A stretch of DNA of 64,000 nucleotides from Ornithoclostridium sp944380285 (GCA_963931165.1 OZ006985.1:1674001-1738000), one strand, 5' to 3'; shown: positions 1 to 9,075, counted from the stretch's first letter. Made by a program: numbers and translations. The notes: generated from the letters alone by a model not told the origin.

Positions 1-48
1 CGAACAGCCTTCCGAACATAGCGAAAACCCGTGACATGTCGTCAAAAC

Positions 49-77
49 TTGACCTTTGCGTCAAAATGTTATAAAAT
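49..77 (+). promoter_or_regulatory. Sigma-A promoter of the mannosidase operon
   Basis: TTGACC at 49-54 and TAAAAT at 72-77 are separated by 17 nt. Transcription would start near 84, giving a leader of about 36 nt. Confidence 0.6.
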
Positions 78-93
78 CATTAAAGAACAATTC

Positions 94-109
94 CTGCGGC
101 TTGCCGCAG
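94..109 (+). promoter_or_regulatory. Leader hairpin before the mannosidase ribosome site
   Basis: Perfect 7-bp inverted repeat CTGCGGC/GCCGCAG with a TT spacer. It ends 2 nt before the GGAGG at 111-115, so it could influence ribosome access; that is inference. Confidence 0.4.
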
Positions 110-119
110 CGGAGGAACA

Positions 120-2624
120 ATGCACAAGACAGACCTGTGCGGAATTTGGTCGCTGACCGATTCCGACAAAATCAAAGGCATTCCCGCGACCGTTCCCGGC
201 TGCAACTTTCTCGACCTCGTCAAAGCAGAGGTCATCCCCGACCCCTTCATCGGCTGCAACGAGACCGACGTTCAATGGGTCGGCAAGCATGATTGGACCT
301 TTTCGCGCACATTCGAGATGAGCGCGGACGACCTCAAACGCGAACATGTCGTGCTCGTCTTCGAGATGCTCGACACTCTCGCCGAGATCGTCGTCAACGG
401 CAAGCGCATCGCCGGCGTACAAAACGCGTACCGCAGATATATCTTCGACGTCAAAGACGTGCTCGCCGCGGGGGAAAACACCATATCGGTCAAGTTTTCC
501 AACCCTCTCGACTACATCGCCAAGTGGCAGAAAGAGATGCCTATGATCAACACCACCGAAGGCGAAGCCGGCTCCTGCCACATCCGCAAACCGGCATATC
601 ACTTCGGCTGGGACTGGGCGCCTCACCTGCTGCAATGCGGCATCATCAAGCCGGCATACGTGCTCGCCTACGACGGCGCGAAGCTGGACGGCGTGCGCGT
701 GCGTCAACATCACGACGGCGGCAAGGTCACACTCGAACTCACGCCCGAGTTTTACGGCGAAAAGCGCGCGTCGGTGCACTATGTTTTGACCTCGCCCGAC
801 GGCGAAAAACTCGCCGAACTCGACGGCGAAAACGTCTCGATCGAAGTGACAGATCCCAAGCTGTGGCAGTGCAACGGCAGCGGCGAACAACCGCTCTACA
901 CGCTGACCGCCGCCTGTGCGGACAACGCCGACGACGTGCATACTCTGAACCTCGGTCTGAGGACGATCGAACTCGACCTGTCCGCCGACGAATGGGGCAC
1001 CAACTTCCGCTTTATCCTCAACGGCAAGCCTGTCTTTGCGCGCGGCGCGAATTGGGTGCCGACGGACAGCTTCATCTCGCGCACCACGCACGACGACCTC
1101 GAATTTTTGATCTCGACCGCCGCGCACGCCAACATGAACATGCTGCGCGTCTGGGGCGGCGCTTACTACGAGAGCGACGACTTTTACGACCTGTGCGACC
1201 GCTACGGCATCCTCGTGTGGCAGGACTGCATGTTCGCCTGCTCCCCCTTCCCCTACGGCAGAGAGGACTTTGTCGCCGAGGTGGACAAAGAGATCGAAGA
1301 CAACGTCCGCCGCATTCGCCACCACGCGTCGCTCGCATTGTGGAACGGCAACAACGAGGTCGAACAGATGTCGCTCGGCTGGCGCATCATGGTCGAGAAC
1401 ATCAAACAGACCGGACCCTTCTATTATCAACACCTGCGCGAAAAAATCGCGGAGTTCGACGACGTCACTCCCTATTGGCCGGGCTCGCCGACGGGCGGCG
1501 AATTTCTCAAGGACATCTACTCGACGCGGCACGGCGACACACACCTGTGGAAGGCGTGGCACGGTCTGCGCCCGATAGCATATCTGCTGGGCAACTATAC
1601 CCGGTTTTGCAGTGAGTTCGGCTTCCAGGCGTTCGCGCACGAGAATACGCTGCGCATCTTCGGCGAAGGCAAACTCCCCGAGTCGCTCGACGGTCCTTTG
1701 ATGAAGCTGCACCAGAAGGCGATGGCGGGCAATTCGCGCACGCAATACTACATCATCGAGAGATATTGGACGCCCGAGAGACTTTGGGATCTCGTCTATC
1801 TGACCCAGCTCAACCAAGCCGACTGCGCCGAGCTCGCGACCGAACATTGGCGCCGCAACAAGGGACGCTGCAACGGCTCGCTCTATTGGCAATACAACGA
1901 CTGCTGGGGCGTGACCTCATGGTCGGGGCTTGACTGGTACCGCAACCTCAAAGCGATCACCTACCGCGCGCGCCACTTCAACGCGCCGGTCACCGCGACC
2001 CTCGCTTTGGACAAAAAAGCGGTGCGCTTCCACCTGATCAACGACACCGACATCGCCAAGCAATACACCGCAAAGTGCTCGATCGTCGGCTATGACGGCG
2101 TGCCCGTGACCGAGCGCGAACGCGTGATCGACGCGGCGCCCGATTCGGTCACTTTGATCGAAGAGATGCCGCTGCCCTCCAAGGCAAAGCGCAAGAATTG
2201 CTACGCGATCGTCCGCGTCTACGACGGCGAGACGCTCGTGTCCGAGCGCATGCGCACCCTCTCTGCGGAAAAATATGCGCGCCTGCCCGAAGCGCCGCTG
2301 TCCTACACCACCGACTACGACGGCGAGACCTATTCGGTCACCGTCGGCACGAGCGCGTTCGCGAGGGGCGTCGAGCTGACGCTGCACGACTTCAACGTGC
2401 AATGGAGCGACAACTTCTTTGACATGGTCGCAGGCGACAGCGTCACCGTGACCGCAAAGGTCTCGGGCGCTGACAAAGCACAGTTGGACAAAGCGCTCCG
2501 CGTGAGGTCGCTCGTCGACATTCCGCGCAAGCGCTCCCTCATCGGCGACAAGCTCTTCCGCCGCAAACTATTCTTTGAGCCGCTCAACTTCATCAATTGG
2601 ATAGGGCGCTCGATCGAGGAATGA
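120..2624 (+). CDS. Beta-mannosidase, glycoside hydrolase family 2
   Basis: Predicted to release beta-linked mannose from oligosaccharides by a retaining mechanism; no signal peptide, so cytoplasmic. The 834 residues show the family layout: an N-terminal jelly-roll domain with the motif GWDWAP, Ig-like domains, then a TIM barrel with RVWGGAYYES and VWQD. The acid/base glutamate is E413 in ALWNGNNEVEQ and the nucleophile is E499 in CSEFGFQ, followed by LYWQYNDCWGVTSWS. GGAGG at 111-115 fixes the start at 120. It is followed 1 nt later by a phosphodiesterase-like gene, so the two are probably one operon. Substrate (mannan, N-glycan) cannot be read from the sequence. Confidence 0.93.
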   Translation: MHKTDLCGIWSLTDSDKIKGIPATVPGCNFLDLVKAEVIPDPFIGCNETDVQWVGKHDWTFSRTFEMSADDLKREHVVLVFEMLDTLAEIVVNGKRIAGVQNAYRRYIFDVKDVLAAGENTISVKFSNPLDYIAKWQKEMPMINTTEGEAGSCHIRKPAYHFGWDWAPHLLQCGIIKPAYVLAYDGAKLDGVRVRQHHDGGKVTLELTPEFYGEKRASVHYVLTSPDGEKLAELDGENVSIEVTDPKLWQCNGSGEQPLYTLTAACADNADDVHTLNLGLRTIELDLSADEWGTNFRFILNGKPVFARGANWVPTDSFISRTTHDDLEFLISTAAHANMNMLRVWGGAYYESDDFYDLCDRYGILVWQDCMFACSPFPYGREDFVAEVDKEIEDNVRRIRHHASLALWNGNNEVEQMSLGWRIMVENIKQTGPFYYQHLREKIAEFDDVTPYWPGSPTGGEFLKDIYSTRHGDTHLWKAWHGLRPIAYLLGNYTRFCSEFGFQAFAHENTLRIFGEGKLPESLDGPLMKLHQKAMAGNSRTQYYIIERYWTPERLWDLVYLTQLNQADCAELATEHWRRNKGRCNGSLYWQYNDCWGVTSWSGLDWYRNLKAITYRARHFNAPVTATLALDKKAVRFHLINDTDIAKQYTAKCSIVGYDGVPVTERERVIDAAPDSVTLIEEMPLPSKAKRKNCYAIVRVYDGETLVSERMRTLSAEKYARLPEAPLSYTTDYDGETYSVTVGTSAFARGVELTLHDFNVQWSDNFFDMVAGDSVTVTAKVSGADKAQLDKALRVRSLVDIPRKRSLIGDKLFRRKLFFEPLNFINWIGRSIEE

Positions 2625-2625
2625 T

Positions 2626-3444
2626 ATGAATTACAACACCGATTTTTTCACCGACTCTTTGACAGGTCTATGCGCGGCGCTGTGCGAAAAAGCCGGCGTC
2701 GCTCCCCCGGCGAACGCCGCGCCGGCAAGCAAACCGCTCTTGGACGAGTTGTCCGAAAGATACGGCGACTTTGCCGCCGACCGCGTGCTCATCTACAACC
2801 CCGACGCCGTCGGCGATTGGGTGATGGACAAGTATGCCGACAAGCTGCAAAACAGCCTCCGCATTGCGCCGATACGTCACCGCTTCGTCACCGTCTTCCC
2901 GCCCAAGACGCCCGTCTGCTTTGCGTCGATGTACACGGGCGCTCAGCCCGAAACGCACGGCATTTTGCGCTACGAAAAGCCCGTCGTCACGACCGACAGC
3001 ATCTTTGACGCGTTCATCCGCGCGGGCAAAAAGCCCTGCATCGTCAGCGTAAAAAACCAAAGTATGGATCGCATCTTCCGCGGCAGGGATATGGACTATT
3101 TCTCCGAAAAGTACGACGACGAGGTCGTCGAGCGCGCGCTCGAACTCATCAAAGAGGACAAGTACGACCTGCTTTGCGTGTACAACGAGCGCTACGACGA
3201 CGCGATACATGTCACCCACCCCACCTCGCGCAAGGCGCGGCACGCGATAGATTGCTACGAGACCAACTTCACCAAGCTGATCGACGCGGTGAAACGCGAC
3301 TGGACGGGTCACGACACGCTGTACGGCTTTTGCCCCGACCACGGCGTGCATCGCATGCTCATCGGGCTCGGCAATCACGGCAAAAACATCCCGAAGGACA
3401 TGAACATATCCCACCTGTTCGGCTTCATCGGGAAGAACAAATAG
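2626..3444 (+). CDS. Alkaline-phosphatase-superfamily hydrolase (type I phosphodiesterase/nucleotide pyrophosphatase-like)
   Basis: The 272-residue protein resembles the nucleotide pyrophosphatase/phosphodiesterase family. T95 in PPKTPVCFASMYTG sits where the family has its nucleophile, and CPDHGVHR near residue 240 supplies the DHG metal-binding motif; the C-terminal LGNHGKN may give a further metal ligand. The protein is shorter than most secreted members and lacks a signal peptide. It starts 1 nt after the mannosidase stop, with the ribosome site GAGG inside the end of that gene, which argues for coupled translation. A role in cleaving a phospho-sugar or phosphodiester tied to mannoside use is inference only. 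Confidence 0.7.
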   Translation: MNYNTDFFTDSLTGLCAALCEKAGVAPPANAAPASKPLLDELSERYGDFAADRVLIYNPDAVGDWVMDKYADKLQNSLRIAPIRHRFVTVFPPKTPVCFASMYTGAQPETHGILRYEKPVVTTDSIFDAFIRAGKKPCIVSVKNQSMDRIFRGRDMDYFSEKYDDEVVERALELIKEDKYDLLCVYNERYDDAIHVTHPTSRKARHAIDCYETNFTKLIDAVKRDWTGHDTLYGFCPDHGVHRMLIGLGNHGKNIPKDMNISHLFGFIGKNK

Positions 3445-3454
3445 GACGATCAAG

Positions 3455-3477
3455 GCGCGCCGAAAGGCGCGCTTTTT
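3455..3477 (+). terminator. Intrinsic terminator of the mannosidase operon
   Basis: GCGCGCC, GAAA loop, GGCGCGC, then five T; it begins 10 nt after the stop codon. Confidence 0.85.
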
Positions 3478-3717
3478 CGCGCAGAGAGGAACGTAAAAAG
3501 TCGTCCCGATCTTTGACAAGATCTTGTCAAGAGTGAGTGCGCAATTTTTTCAAAATCAAGTCTTTTTGCGCAAAATGCGCCGTTTTTCCGCTCTTCGCGG
3601 CGATATCTTTGTCAAGAGTAAGTGAACACTTTTTTGAAAATTTTTTTACAATGCGCCGGCGTCAAAATCGGCTCCCTTGCCGCTGTGCCGGCTCGTGTGC
3701 ACGAATTTTCAAACATT

Positions 3718-3866
3718 GCGCATTTCGCATTGAGCATTGAGCATTTCGAATTGTGCATTGCGCATTTCGCATTGAGCATTGAGCATTTCGAATTGTGCAT
3801 TGCGCATTTCGCATTGAGCATTGAGCATTTTGAATTGTGCATTGTGCATTTCGCATTGAGCATTGT
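3718..3866. repeat. 42-bp tandem repeat, about 3.5 copies
   Basis: Copies of a unit beginning CATTTCGCATTGAGCATTGA start at 3721, 3763, 3805 and 3847 (period exactly 42). The unit is built from shorter GCATT-containing words. The array ends a few bases before the -35 of the next promoter. It is open in frame with the downstream gene (42 is a multiple of three), but that extension is not taken as protein. The rest of 3478-3717 is A+T-rich with no gene; the word GTCAAGAGT-AGTG occurs twice (near 3527 and 3611). Confidence 0.9.
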
Positions 3867-3871
3867 TTTTA

Positions 3872-3900
3872 TTGACTTTGCGCGTTTGATAAAGTATGAT
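3872..3900 (+). promoter_or_regulatory. Promoter of the YhhN gene, predicted leaderless
   Basis: TTGACT at 3872-3877 and TATGAT at 3895-3900, 17-nt spacer. Only six bases separate the -10 from the ATG at 3907, so the predicted start site is the A of the start codon. Confidence 0.65.
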
Positions 3901-3906
3901 AGAGTT

Positions 3907-4611
3907 ATGGGTTACTTCATTGCGATAGGAATTTTGAGCGTGGTGTGCGCAGGCGTCAAGGCGTATTGCGACGTGCACAACCACAAACACCGCGAGTTCG
4001 TGTTCAAATTGTTCGCGAGCCTGCTCTTTTTGGCATGCGGTGTGATCGCGCTCCTGTTCAACAAGCAAAATTTCGATTACGGCATCTTCATTTTGTGCGC
4101 GTTGGTGTTCGGCGCGATCGGCGACATATTGCTGTGTCTCGACGCGTTCTTCCCCGACGGCAGCTATGACGAAAACTTCTTTTCCATCATCGGCACCGCC
4201 AACTTCTTTGCCGGGCACATAATTTATCTCATCCTCTTGTACTACTATGCGCCCATCTCGCAGACGCCCTATCTCCTGCTTGCGCTGCCCGTGCTGCCGC
4301 TGGTCATGCTCGCGCTGATGGTGATGGGCAAGATCACTTTGAGCCGCACAAAGAGCGTGCTGATGCTGTTCTATTTCCTCGTGCTGGGCGGCACGATCGT
4401 CGGCGGCGTGTCCTTTTACTTGGGCAATCCGTCCAAGGCGGGCATCATCGTCATCGTCGCGACCTGCCTGTTCACATTCTCGGACATCATTCTCGGGCTC
4501 AAACACTATTGCCCGGCGGCGCGCATTCCGCATAGGGTCGCGCCCTATTTGGTCATGCTCAGCTATTGCACCGCGCAGGTGCTGTACGCGCTGTCCGTCT
4601 TCTATTTTTGA
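3907..4611 (+). CDS. YhhN family membrane protein (lysoplasmalogenase-like)
   Basis: A 234-residue protein with about eight hydrophobic segments. The conserved acidic patches of the YhhN/TMEM86 family are visible: FGAIGDILLCLD near residue 70 and FTFSDIILGLKHY near residue 195. Characterised members hydrolyse the vinyl-ether bond of lysoplasmalogens, and plasmalogens occur in anaerobic Clostridia, so a role in ether-lipid turnover is plausible. The start at 3907 is chosen because MGYFIAIG begins the first membrane helix and the promoter lies directly upstream; the open frame extends further 5' through the tandem repeats but has no ribosome site. Confidence 0.8.
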   Translation: MGYFIAIGILSVVCAGVKAYCDVHNHKHREFVFKLFASLLFLACGVIALLFNKQNFDYGIFILCALVFGAIGDILLCLDAFFPDGSYDENFFSIIGTANFFAGHIIYLILLYYYAPISQTPYLLLALPVLPLVMLALMVMGKITLSRTKSVLMLFYFLVLGGTIVGGVSFYLGNPSKAGIIVIVATCLFTFSDIILGLKHYCPAARIPHRVAPYLVMLSYCTAQVLYALSVFYF

Positions 4612-4627
4612 TCTCGAACAAAAAACA

Positions 4628-4655
4628 CGACCCTCGCGAGAGGGTCGATTTTTTT
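4628..4655. terminator. Bidirectional terminator between yhhN-like gene and proS
   Basis: CGACCCTC, GCGA, GAGGGTCG, followed by a T run on the plus strand and preceded by an A run, so it serves both convergent genes. Confidence 0.85.
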
Positions 4656-4671
4656 GACATGTTTTGGTTTT

Positions 4672-6393
4672 TTACGCCTTCAACGCCTGCATTTCGGACT
4701 CGATGAGCTTGCCGATCTCGGCGACGGCGTCTTCGAGAGCGACGCGCTCGGCGCCCTTTTCGCGGCGAAGTTTGACCTCGACTTTGCCCTCGGCAAGCGT
4801 CTTGGGCGATATGACCACGCGGATGGGCATTCCCATGAGGTCGGCGTCGGCAAACTTGACGCCCGCGCCGCAATTGCGATCGTCAAAGAGCACCTCGACG
4901 CCCGCCGCCTGCAAGTCGGCGTACAGCTTGTCAGCCTTTGCTTTGACCGCCTCGTCATCATAGCGCAGCGCGCAGACGTGCACCTGCCACGGCGCGACGC
5001 TCATCGGCAAGATCATGCCGTACTCGTCGTTGGACTCCTGCGCGATCGAACCGATCGCCCTGCCCACGCCTATGCCGTAGCAGCCCATGATGGGATTGAA
5101 CGCGGCGCCGTCGGGGCCGTTGACCGTCATGTTCATGGACGCGGTGTACTTGGTGCCCAGCTGGAAGATGTTGCCTATCTCGATGCCGTTCTCGACGCGC
5201 AGCGTGCCGCCGCAGACGGGGCAGCGATGTCCCTCTGCCGCCTTGGCGATGTCGACGAACTCCTTGACGCCGAAGTCGCGGTCGACGTCGACGCCGGCAA
5301 TGTGATATTCGGGCTTGTTCGCGCCGGTGACCATGCCGCTCTCGCCTTGGAGCGACTTGTCGAACACCTTGACGAGCTTGTCCGAAAGCCCTATCGCGCC
5401 GATGTTGCCGCAAACGATGTCCTCGCTGATGCCGCCGTCGTAGGCGACGACGTTCTTACCGAGCGCCTTTTTGAGTTTCGCCTCGTTGACCTCGAGATCG
5501 CCTCTGACGAACGCGACGACCAGCTCGTCCGCACTGCCCTTGACCGCATAGACGACCGCCTTGACCGTCTTGCTCGCGGGGATGTTCAGCCTTTTGCACA
5601 CCTCTTCGATGGTCTTGTCCTCGCCGGTGAAGATCTCGTGCGCGTCCTCTTCGACGCGCTCGCCCTTGGCGATGACCGAGGTCGCGACCTCCATATTGGC
5701 GCGGTAATCGCAGTCGTTGCAGAACACGATGCTGTCCTCGCCGTCAGGGGTGATCAGCATGAACTCGTGCGCGATCGAACCGCCCATCATACCGCTGTCA
5801 GACTTGACGTCGACAAAGTTTTTGAGCCCGATGCGCTTGAAGATGCGATAGTAGGCGTCATACATGCGGTAGTAGTACTTTTCGAGGTCGGCGTAGTCGG
5901 TGTGGAAGGAATAGGCGTCCTTCATCGTGAACTCGCGCACGCGGATGAGCCCGCCGCGCGGTCTCGCCTCGTCGCGGAACTTGGTCTGCAATTGATAGAT
6001 CATGATCGGCAGTTGCTGATAGCTGGACACGGTGTGGTTGACAAGGTGCACCGCCGCCTCTTCGTGCGTCATGCCGAGAAGCATATCTCTGCCGCCCCTG
6101 TCCTTGAAGCGCACCATCTCGTCGCCGATCGACGAATATCTGCCCGACTGCTCCCACAACTCGCGCGGCATCACGACCGGGAACAGCACTTCCTGCCCGT
6201 CCTCGGCGTCCATCTCTTCGCGAATGATCTTTTGGATCTTTTGACTCATCTTCTGGCAGGGCATCGTCATCGTGTAGATGCCGCCCGCGACCTGCTTGAT
6301 GAAGCCGGCGCGGATCAGAAGGATATGGCTTTTGATCTTTGCGTCCTGAGGGACCTCTTTCATCCTCTCGCAGACGAGTTTGCTGACTAACAT
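4672..6393 (-). CDS. proS: Prolyl-tRNA synthetase, bacterial type with editing insertion
   Basis: Charges tRNA-Pro with proline. About 573 residues, matching the bacterial-type enzyme that carries an inserted editing domain between class II motifs 2 and 3. Motif 1 region reads GGIYTMTMP, motif 2 GLIRVREFTMKDAYSFH, and motif 3 CYGIGVGRAIGSIAQ; the C-terminal anticodon-binding domain ends the protein. The insertion spans roughly residues 215-395. The ATG at 6393 is preferred over an upstream in-frame codon because it has GTGAGG seven bases before it and begins MLVSKLVCE as expected. No T-box leader is visible upstream; the leader is only about 20 nt. Confidence 0.97.
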   Translation of the reverse strand: MLVSKLVCERMKEVPQDAKIKSHILLIRAGFIKQVAGGIYTMTMPCQKMSQKIQKIIREEMDAEDGQEVLFPVVMPRELWEQSGRYSSIGDEMVRFKDRGGRDMLLGMTHEEAAVHLVNHTVSSYQQLPIMIYQLQTKFRDEARPRGGLIRVREFTMKDAYSFHTDYADLEKYYYRMYDAYYRIFKRIGLKNFVDVKSDSGMMGGSIAHEFMLITPDGEDSIVFCNDCDYRANMEVATSVIAKGERVEEDAHEIFTGEDKTIEEVCKRLNIPASKTVKAVVYAVKGSADELVVAFVRGDLEVNEAKLKKALGKNVVAYDGGISEDIVCGNIGAIGLSDKLVKVFDKSLQGESGMVTGANKPEYHIAGVDVDRDFGVKEFVDIAKAAEGHRCPVCGGTLRVENGIEIGNIFQLGTKYTASMNMTVNGPDGAAFNPIMGCYGIGVGRAIGSIAQESNDEYGMILPMSVAPWQVHVCALRYDDEAVKAKADKLYADLQAAGVEVLFDDRNCGAGVKFADADLMGMPIRVVISPKTLAEGKVEVKLRREKGAERVALEDAVAEIGKLIESEMQALKA

Positions 6394-6422
6394 TTTTGCC
6401 TCACAAAAATTGATGTAATGCA

Positions 6423-6451
6423 ATTATAACGCATACGCGCGCGATTGGCAA
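6423..6451 (-). promoter_or_regulatory. proS promoter
   Basis: On the minus strand TTGCCA, a 17-nt spacer and TATAAT, about 30 bases before the ATG. Confidence 0.75.
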
Positions 6452-6663
6452 GCAATCGGCGGCGATAGTGCAAAATCGTAGCCCGATCGACATCGGATCA
6501 TATGAAAATTTGCTCATTTGCTCTGCACTTTGATGTTCATAGAACCATATCGCCGTACCGCCATACCGACATGTCGGCGCGCGGTCATATCCGATATGTT
6601 CGTATGACGATATGTTCGTCAAAAGATTAACGCAAAATAGCCGCAAAATGCGCGTCAAACTTT
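6452..6663. other. Intergenic stretch with palindromes, no gene seen
   Basis: Noncoding, A+T-richer than its surroundings. It holds a perfect palindrome CCGACATGTCGG at 6566-6577 and several ATATCG/CGATATG words around it (6480-6615). No promoter or RNA gene is recognised. Confidence 0.4.
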
Positions 6664-6692
6664 TTGAAAACGCTTCCCTTTTATGCTATAAT
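6664..6692 (+). promoter_or_regulatory. Transketolase operon promoter
   Basis: TTGAAA at 6664-6669, 17-nt spacer, TATAAT at 6687-6692. The predicted start site lies at the GGAGG ribosome site itself, so the leader is only about 10 nt. Confidence 0.8.
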
Positions 6693-6708
6693 AAATGCGG
6701 AGGCCGAT

Positions 6709-7533
6709 ATGGACAAACAAAAAGTCAAATTTCTCAACGACAAAGCCGACGACATACGCAAGCTGATCATCGAGATGATCGGCAGGCTCGGCGTCGGTCA
6801 CGTCGGAGGCTCGCTCTCTATCGTCGAGCTTTTGACCGTACTCTACTATGACAAGGCGAAGGTCGACCCCGCCCATCCGGACGACCCCGATCGCGACCGC
6901 GTCGTGCTCAGCAAGGGTCACGCCGGTCCCGCGCTCTATTCGGTGCTCGCCGACAAGGGTTACTTCCCGATGAGCAAGATCCGCACCCTCAACCAGCCCG
7001 GCACCGATCTGCCGTCCCATTGCGACATGAACAAGACGATCGGCGTCGACATGACCGCCGGTTCTCTGGGGCAGGGACTGAGCTGCGCGGTGGGCATGGC
7101 GCTTGCCGGCAAGATCGACAAAAAGGACTACCACGTCTATGCGATCATCGGCGACGGCGAGTCGCAGGAAGGTCAAATTTGGGAGGCGATGATGTACGCC
7201 GGCAATATGGGCCTCGACAACCTCACGATCTTCCTCGACAACAACAAGATGCAGATCGACGACTACACCGCCAACATCAACAGCGTGGAGCCGTTTGACA
7301 AAAAGTGCGAGGCGTTCAATTTGCGCTCCGAGCGCGTCGACGGTCACGACGTCAAGGCGATCGCCGAGGCGATCGACCGCGCGCACGCCGCAAAGGGCAA
7401 ATGCACATGCATCGTCCTCGACACCGTCAAGGGACACGGCGTCCCGTTCGCGGTGAGCAAGGGCGTCGGCAGCCACAGCTTCTCCATTTCCGAAGCCGAG
7501 TGGCGCGAATTCTGCGGCAAGGAGGCGGACTGA
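6709..7533 (+). CDS. Transketolase, N-terminal (thiamine diphosphate-binding) subunit
   Basis: First half of a split transketolase, 274 residues. It contains the diphosphate-binding motif beginning at GDGESQEGQIWE (D149) and ending at LDNNKMQID, plus the early GHVGGSLS and SKGHAGPALYS segments of the family. Split transketolases of this size are usual in Clostridia and archaea, where both subunits are needed to transfer two-carbon units between pentose-phosphate sugars. GGAGG at 6699-6703 selects the ATG at 6709. The C-terminal partner follows after one base. Confidence 0.95.
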   Translation: MDKQKVKFLNDKADDIRKLIIEMIGRLGVGHVGGSLSIVELLTVLYYDKAKVDPAHPDDPDRDRVVLSKGHAGPALYSVLADKGYFPMSKIRTLNQPGTDLPSHCDMNKTIGVDMTAGSLGQGLSCAVGMALAGKIDKKDYHVYAIIGDGESQEGQIWEAMMYAGNMGLDNLTIFLDNNKMQIDDYTANINSVEPFDKKCEAFNLRSERVDGHDVKAIAEAIDRAHAAKGKCTCIVLDTVKGHGVPFAVSKGVGSHSFSISEAEWREFCGKEAD

Positions 7534-7534
7534 T

Positions 7535-8476
7535 ATGCAAGATGTCAAAGAGATGCGCGAAGTATATTGCGACAGCCTGATCGAGATGGCGGCGACCGAC
7601 CCGAGGATCGTCATCGTCGAGGCGGACCTGATGAATTGCATCAAGACCGGTCCGTTCAAGAAGGCGTACCCCGACCGCTTCTTCGACGTAGGCGTCGCCG
7701 AGGCGAATATGATCGGCATTTCCGCCGGGCTTGCGACCTGCGGCAAGATCCCCTTCTGCTCCTCGTTCGGTACGTTCGCGACCCGTCGCTGCTATGACCA
7801 GATCTTCATCTCGGTCGCTTACAGCAAACAAAACGTCAAGATCGTCGGCACAGATCCCGGCATCGCCGCCGAGATCAACGGCGGCACCCATATGCCCTTT
7901 GAGGATATGGGCATCATGCGCGGCATCCCCGACATGGTCTGCGTCGAGCCGACCGATTGCGCGATGCTCAAATCGCTGATGCCTCAGATCGTCGAACACA
8001 AGGGGCCTGTCTATATCCGCCTGTTCCGCAAAAAGACGGAAAAGGTCTTTGAGGACGGCGCGGCGTTCGACCTATTCAAGGCGTTCACGCTGCGCAAGGG
8101 CACCGACGTCACGATCATTGCGAGCGGCATCATGGTCTCGCGCGCGCTCGAAGCCGCCGACCTGCTCAAAGAGCGCGGCATTTCAGCCGAGGTCATCAAC
8201 GTCTACACCTGGAAGCCCATCGACGAAGAGGCGATCGCAAAGTCTCTTGCCAAGACGGGCGCCGCGGTCGTCGCCGAGAATCACAACGTGTTCAACGGCT
8301 TGACAAGCGCGGTCTCCGAGGTCGCCGCAAAACTTTGCCCCGTCCCCGTCGAGAGCGTCGCCGTCAAAGATCAATTCGGCGAAGTGGGCAAGATGCCCTA
8401 CCTCTCCGACCGCTACGGACTCAATGTCGGCAACATCGTCGACGCGGCGATCAAGGCGACGAAACGCAAAATTTGA
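7535..8476 (+). CDS. Transketolase, C-terminal subunit
   Basis: Second half of the split enzyme, 313 residues: a pyrimidine-binding domain (DVGVAEANMIGISAGLATCG, with the catalytic-type Glu) followed by the C-terminal transketolase domain (residues about 190-310). The preceding gene stops at 7533 and this ATG is at 7535, with GGAGG at the end of the upstream gene, so the subunits are made together. The pair would link the sugars released by the window's glycosidases to the pentose phosphate pathway. Confidence 0.94.
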   Translation: MQDVKEMREVYCDSLIEMAATDPRIVIVEADLMNCIKTGPFKKAYPDRFFDVGVAEANMIGISAGLATCGKIPFCSSFGTFATRRCYDQIFISVAYSKQNVKIVGTDPGIAAEINGGTHMPFEDMGIMRGIPDMVCVEPTDCAMLKSLMPQIVEHKGPVYIRLFRKKTEKVFEDGAAFDLFKAFTLRKGTDVTIIASGIMVSRALEAADLLKERGISAEVINVYTWKPIDEEAIAKSLAKTGAAVVAENHNVFNGLTSAVSEVAAKLCPVPVESVAVKDQFGEVGKMPYLSDRYGLNVGNIVDAAIKATKRKI

Positions 8477-8500
8477 CAACTCAAACTTCAAAAAGTCATC

Positions 8501-8523
8501 GGACGCGGCAAGACGCCGCGTCC
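8501..8523 (+). terminator. Likely terminator of the transketolase operon
   Basis: GGACGCGGC, AAGAC loop, GCCGCGTCC: a perfect 9-bp stem 25 bases after the stop. The following tract (TGTTATTTAT) is a weak U-run. Confidence 0.6.
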
Positions 8524-8743
8524 TGTTATTTATACGACATTTGCTCCCTTTTGAAAAACGGCGACTTAACTAAAATTGTTGTGTTCGCCTTGTCAAGACA
8601 TCTGTCCGCTTTTTGAAAATTTTACTATGCTTTGCTCTCTGTCATCTATCCGCATTATAATACTTTTTCATATTGCGGGTAATTTAATTTCAGTGCGAGC
8701 ATTTGACCGCAAATTTGTTGTCGCTTGGCAGCAAGCCGCGAAA

Positions 8744-9075
8744 CGCGGACGTTTGACCGCGAAGAAGCGAGCAAATAGCAAAGCGCAAATGGATATTGGT
8801 GCTGATTGATCAATTCCCGGATTAAATAGACACAAGACCGCCTCGGCGGACGTTTGACCGCGAACAAGCAAGCAAATAGCAAAGCGCAAATGGATATTGT
8901 TGTTGATTGATCAATTCCCGGATTCAATAGACACAAGACCGCCTCGCGCGGACGTTTGACCGCGAAGAAGCAAGCAAATAGCAAAGCGCAAATGGATATT
9001 GTTGTTGATTGATCAATTCCCGGATTCAATAGACACAAGACCGCCTCGCGCGGACGTTTGACCGCGAAGAAGCGG
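8744..9075. repeat. 102-bp tandem repeat, about three copies
   Basis: The word GTTTGACCGCGAA recurs at 8751, 8852, 8954 and 9056 (periods 101, 102, 102). Each unit also carries AGCAAAGCGCAAATGGATAT and GATCAATTCCCGGATT. Differences between copies are few. No coding gene is credited to it; the minus-strand open frame simply reflects a period divisible by three. The flanks (8524-8743 and 9076-9167) are noncoding. Confidence 0.92.

Noticed and set aside
69..1892. 607-codon open frame antisense to the mannosidase gene
   Set aside because: High G+C third positions open the opposite frames; the sense frame has clear GH2 catalytic motifs and a ribosome site. The same applies to long antisense frames at 20467-22827, 35074-37425, 37522-38961 and 53040-55694.
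3622..3906. N-terminal extension of the YhhN protein through the 42-bp repeats
   Set aside because: The extension is made of repeat translation, lacks a ribosome site, and a promoter lies between it and the real first membrane helix.
8655..9038. Repeat-encoded 127-residue protein
   Set aside because: It is the translation of the 102-bp tandem repeat on the minus strand; no ribosome site, and the repeat period happens to be a multiple of three.
8744..9075. CRISPR array
   Set aside because: Units are contiguous and nearly identical over their full 102 bp; there are no short repeats with unique spacers, and no cas genes.
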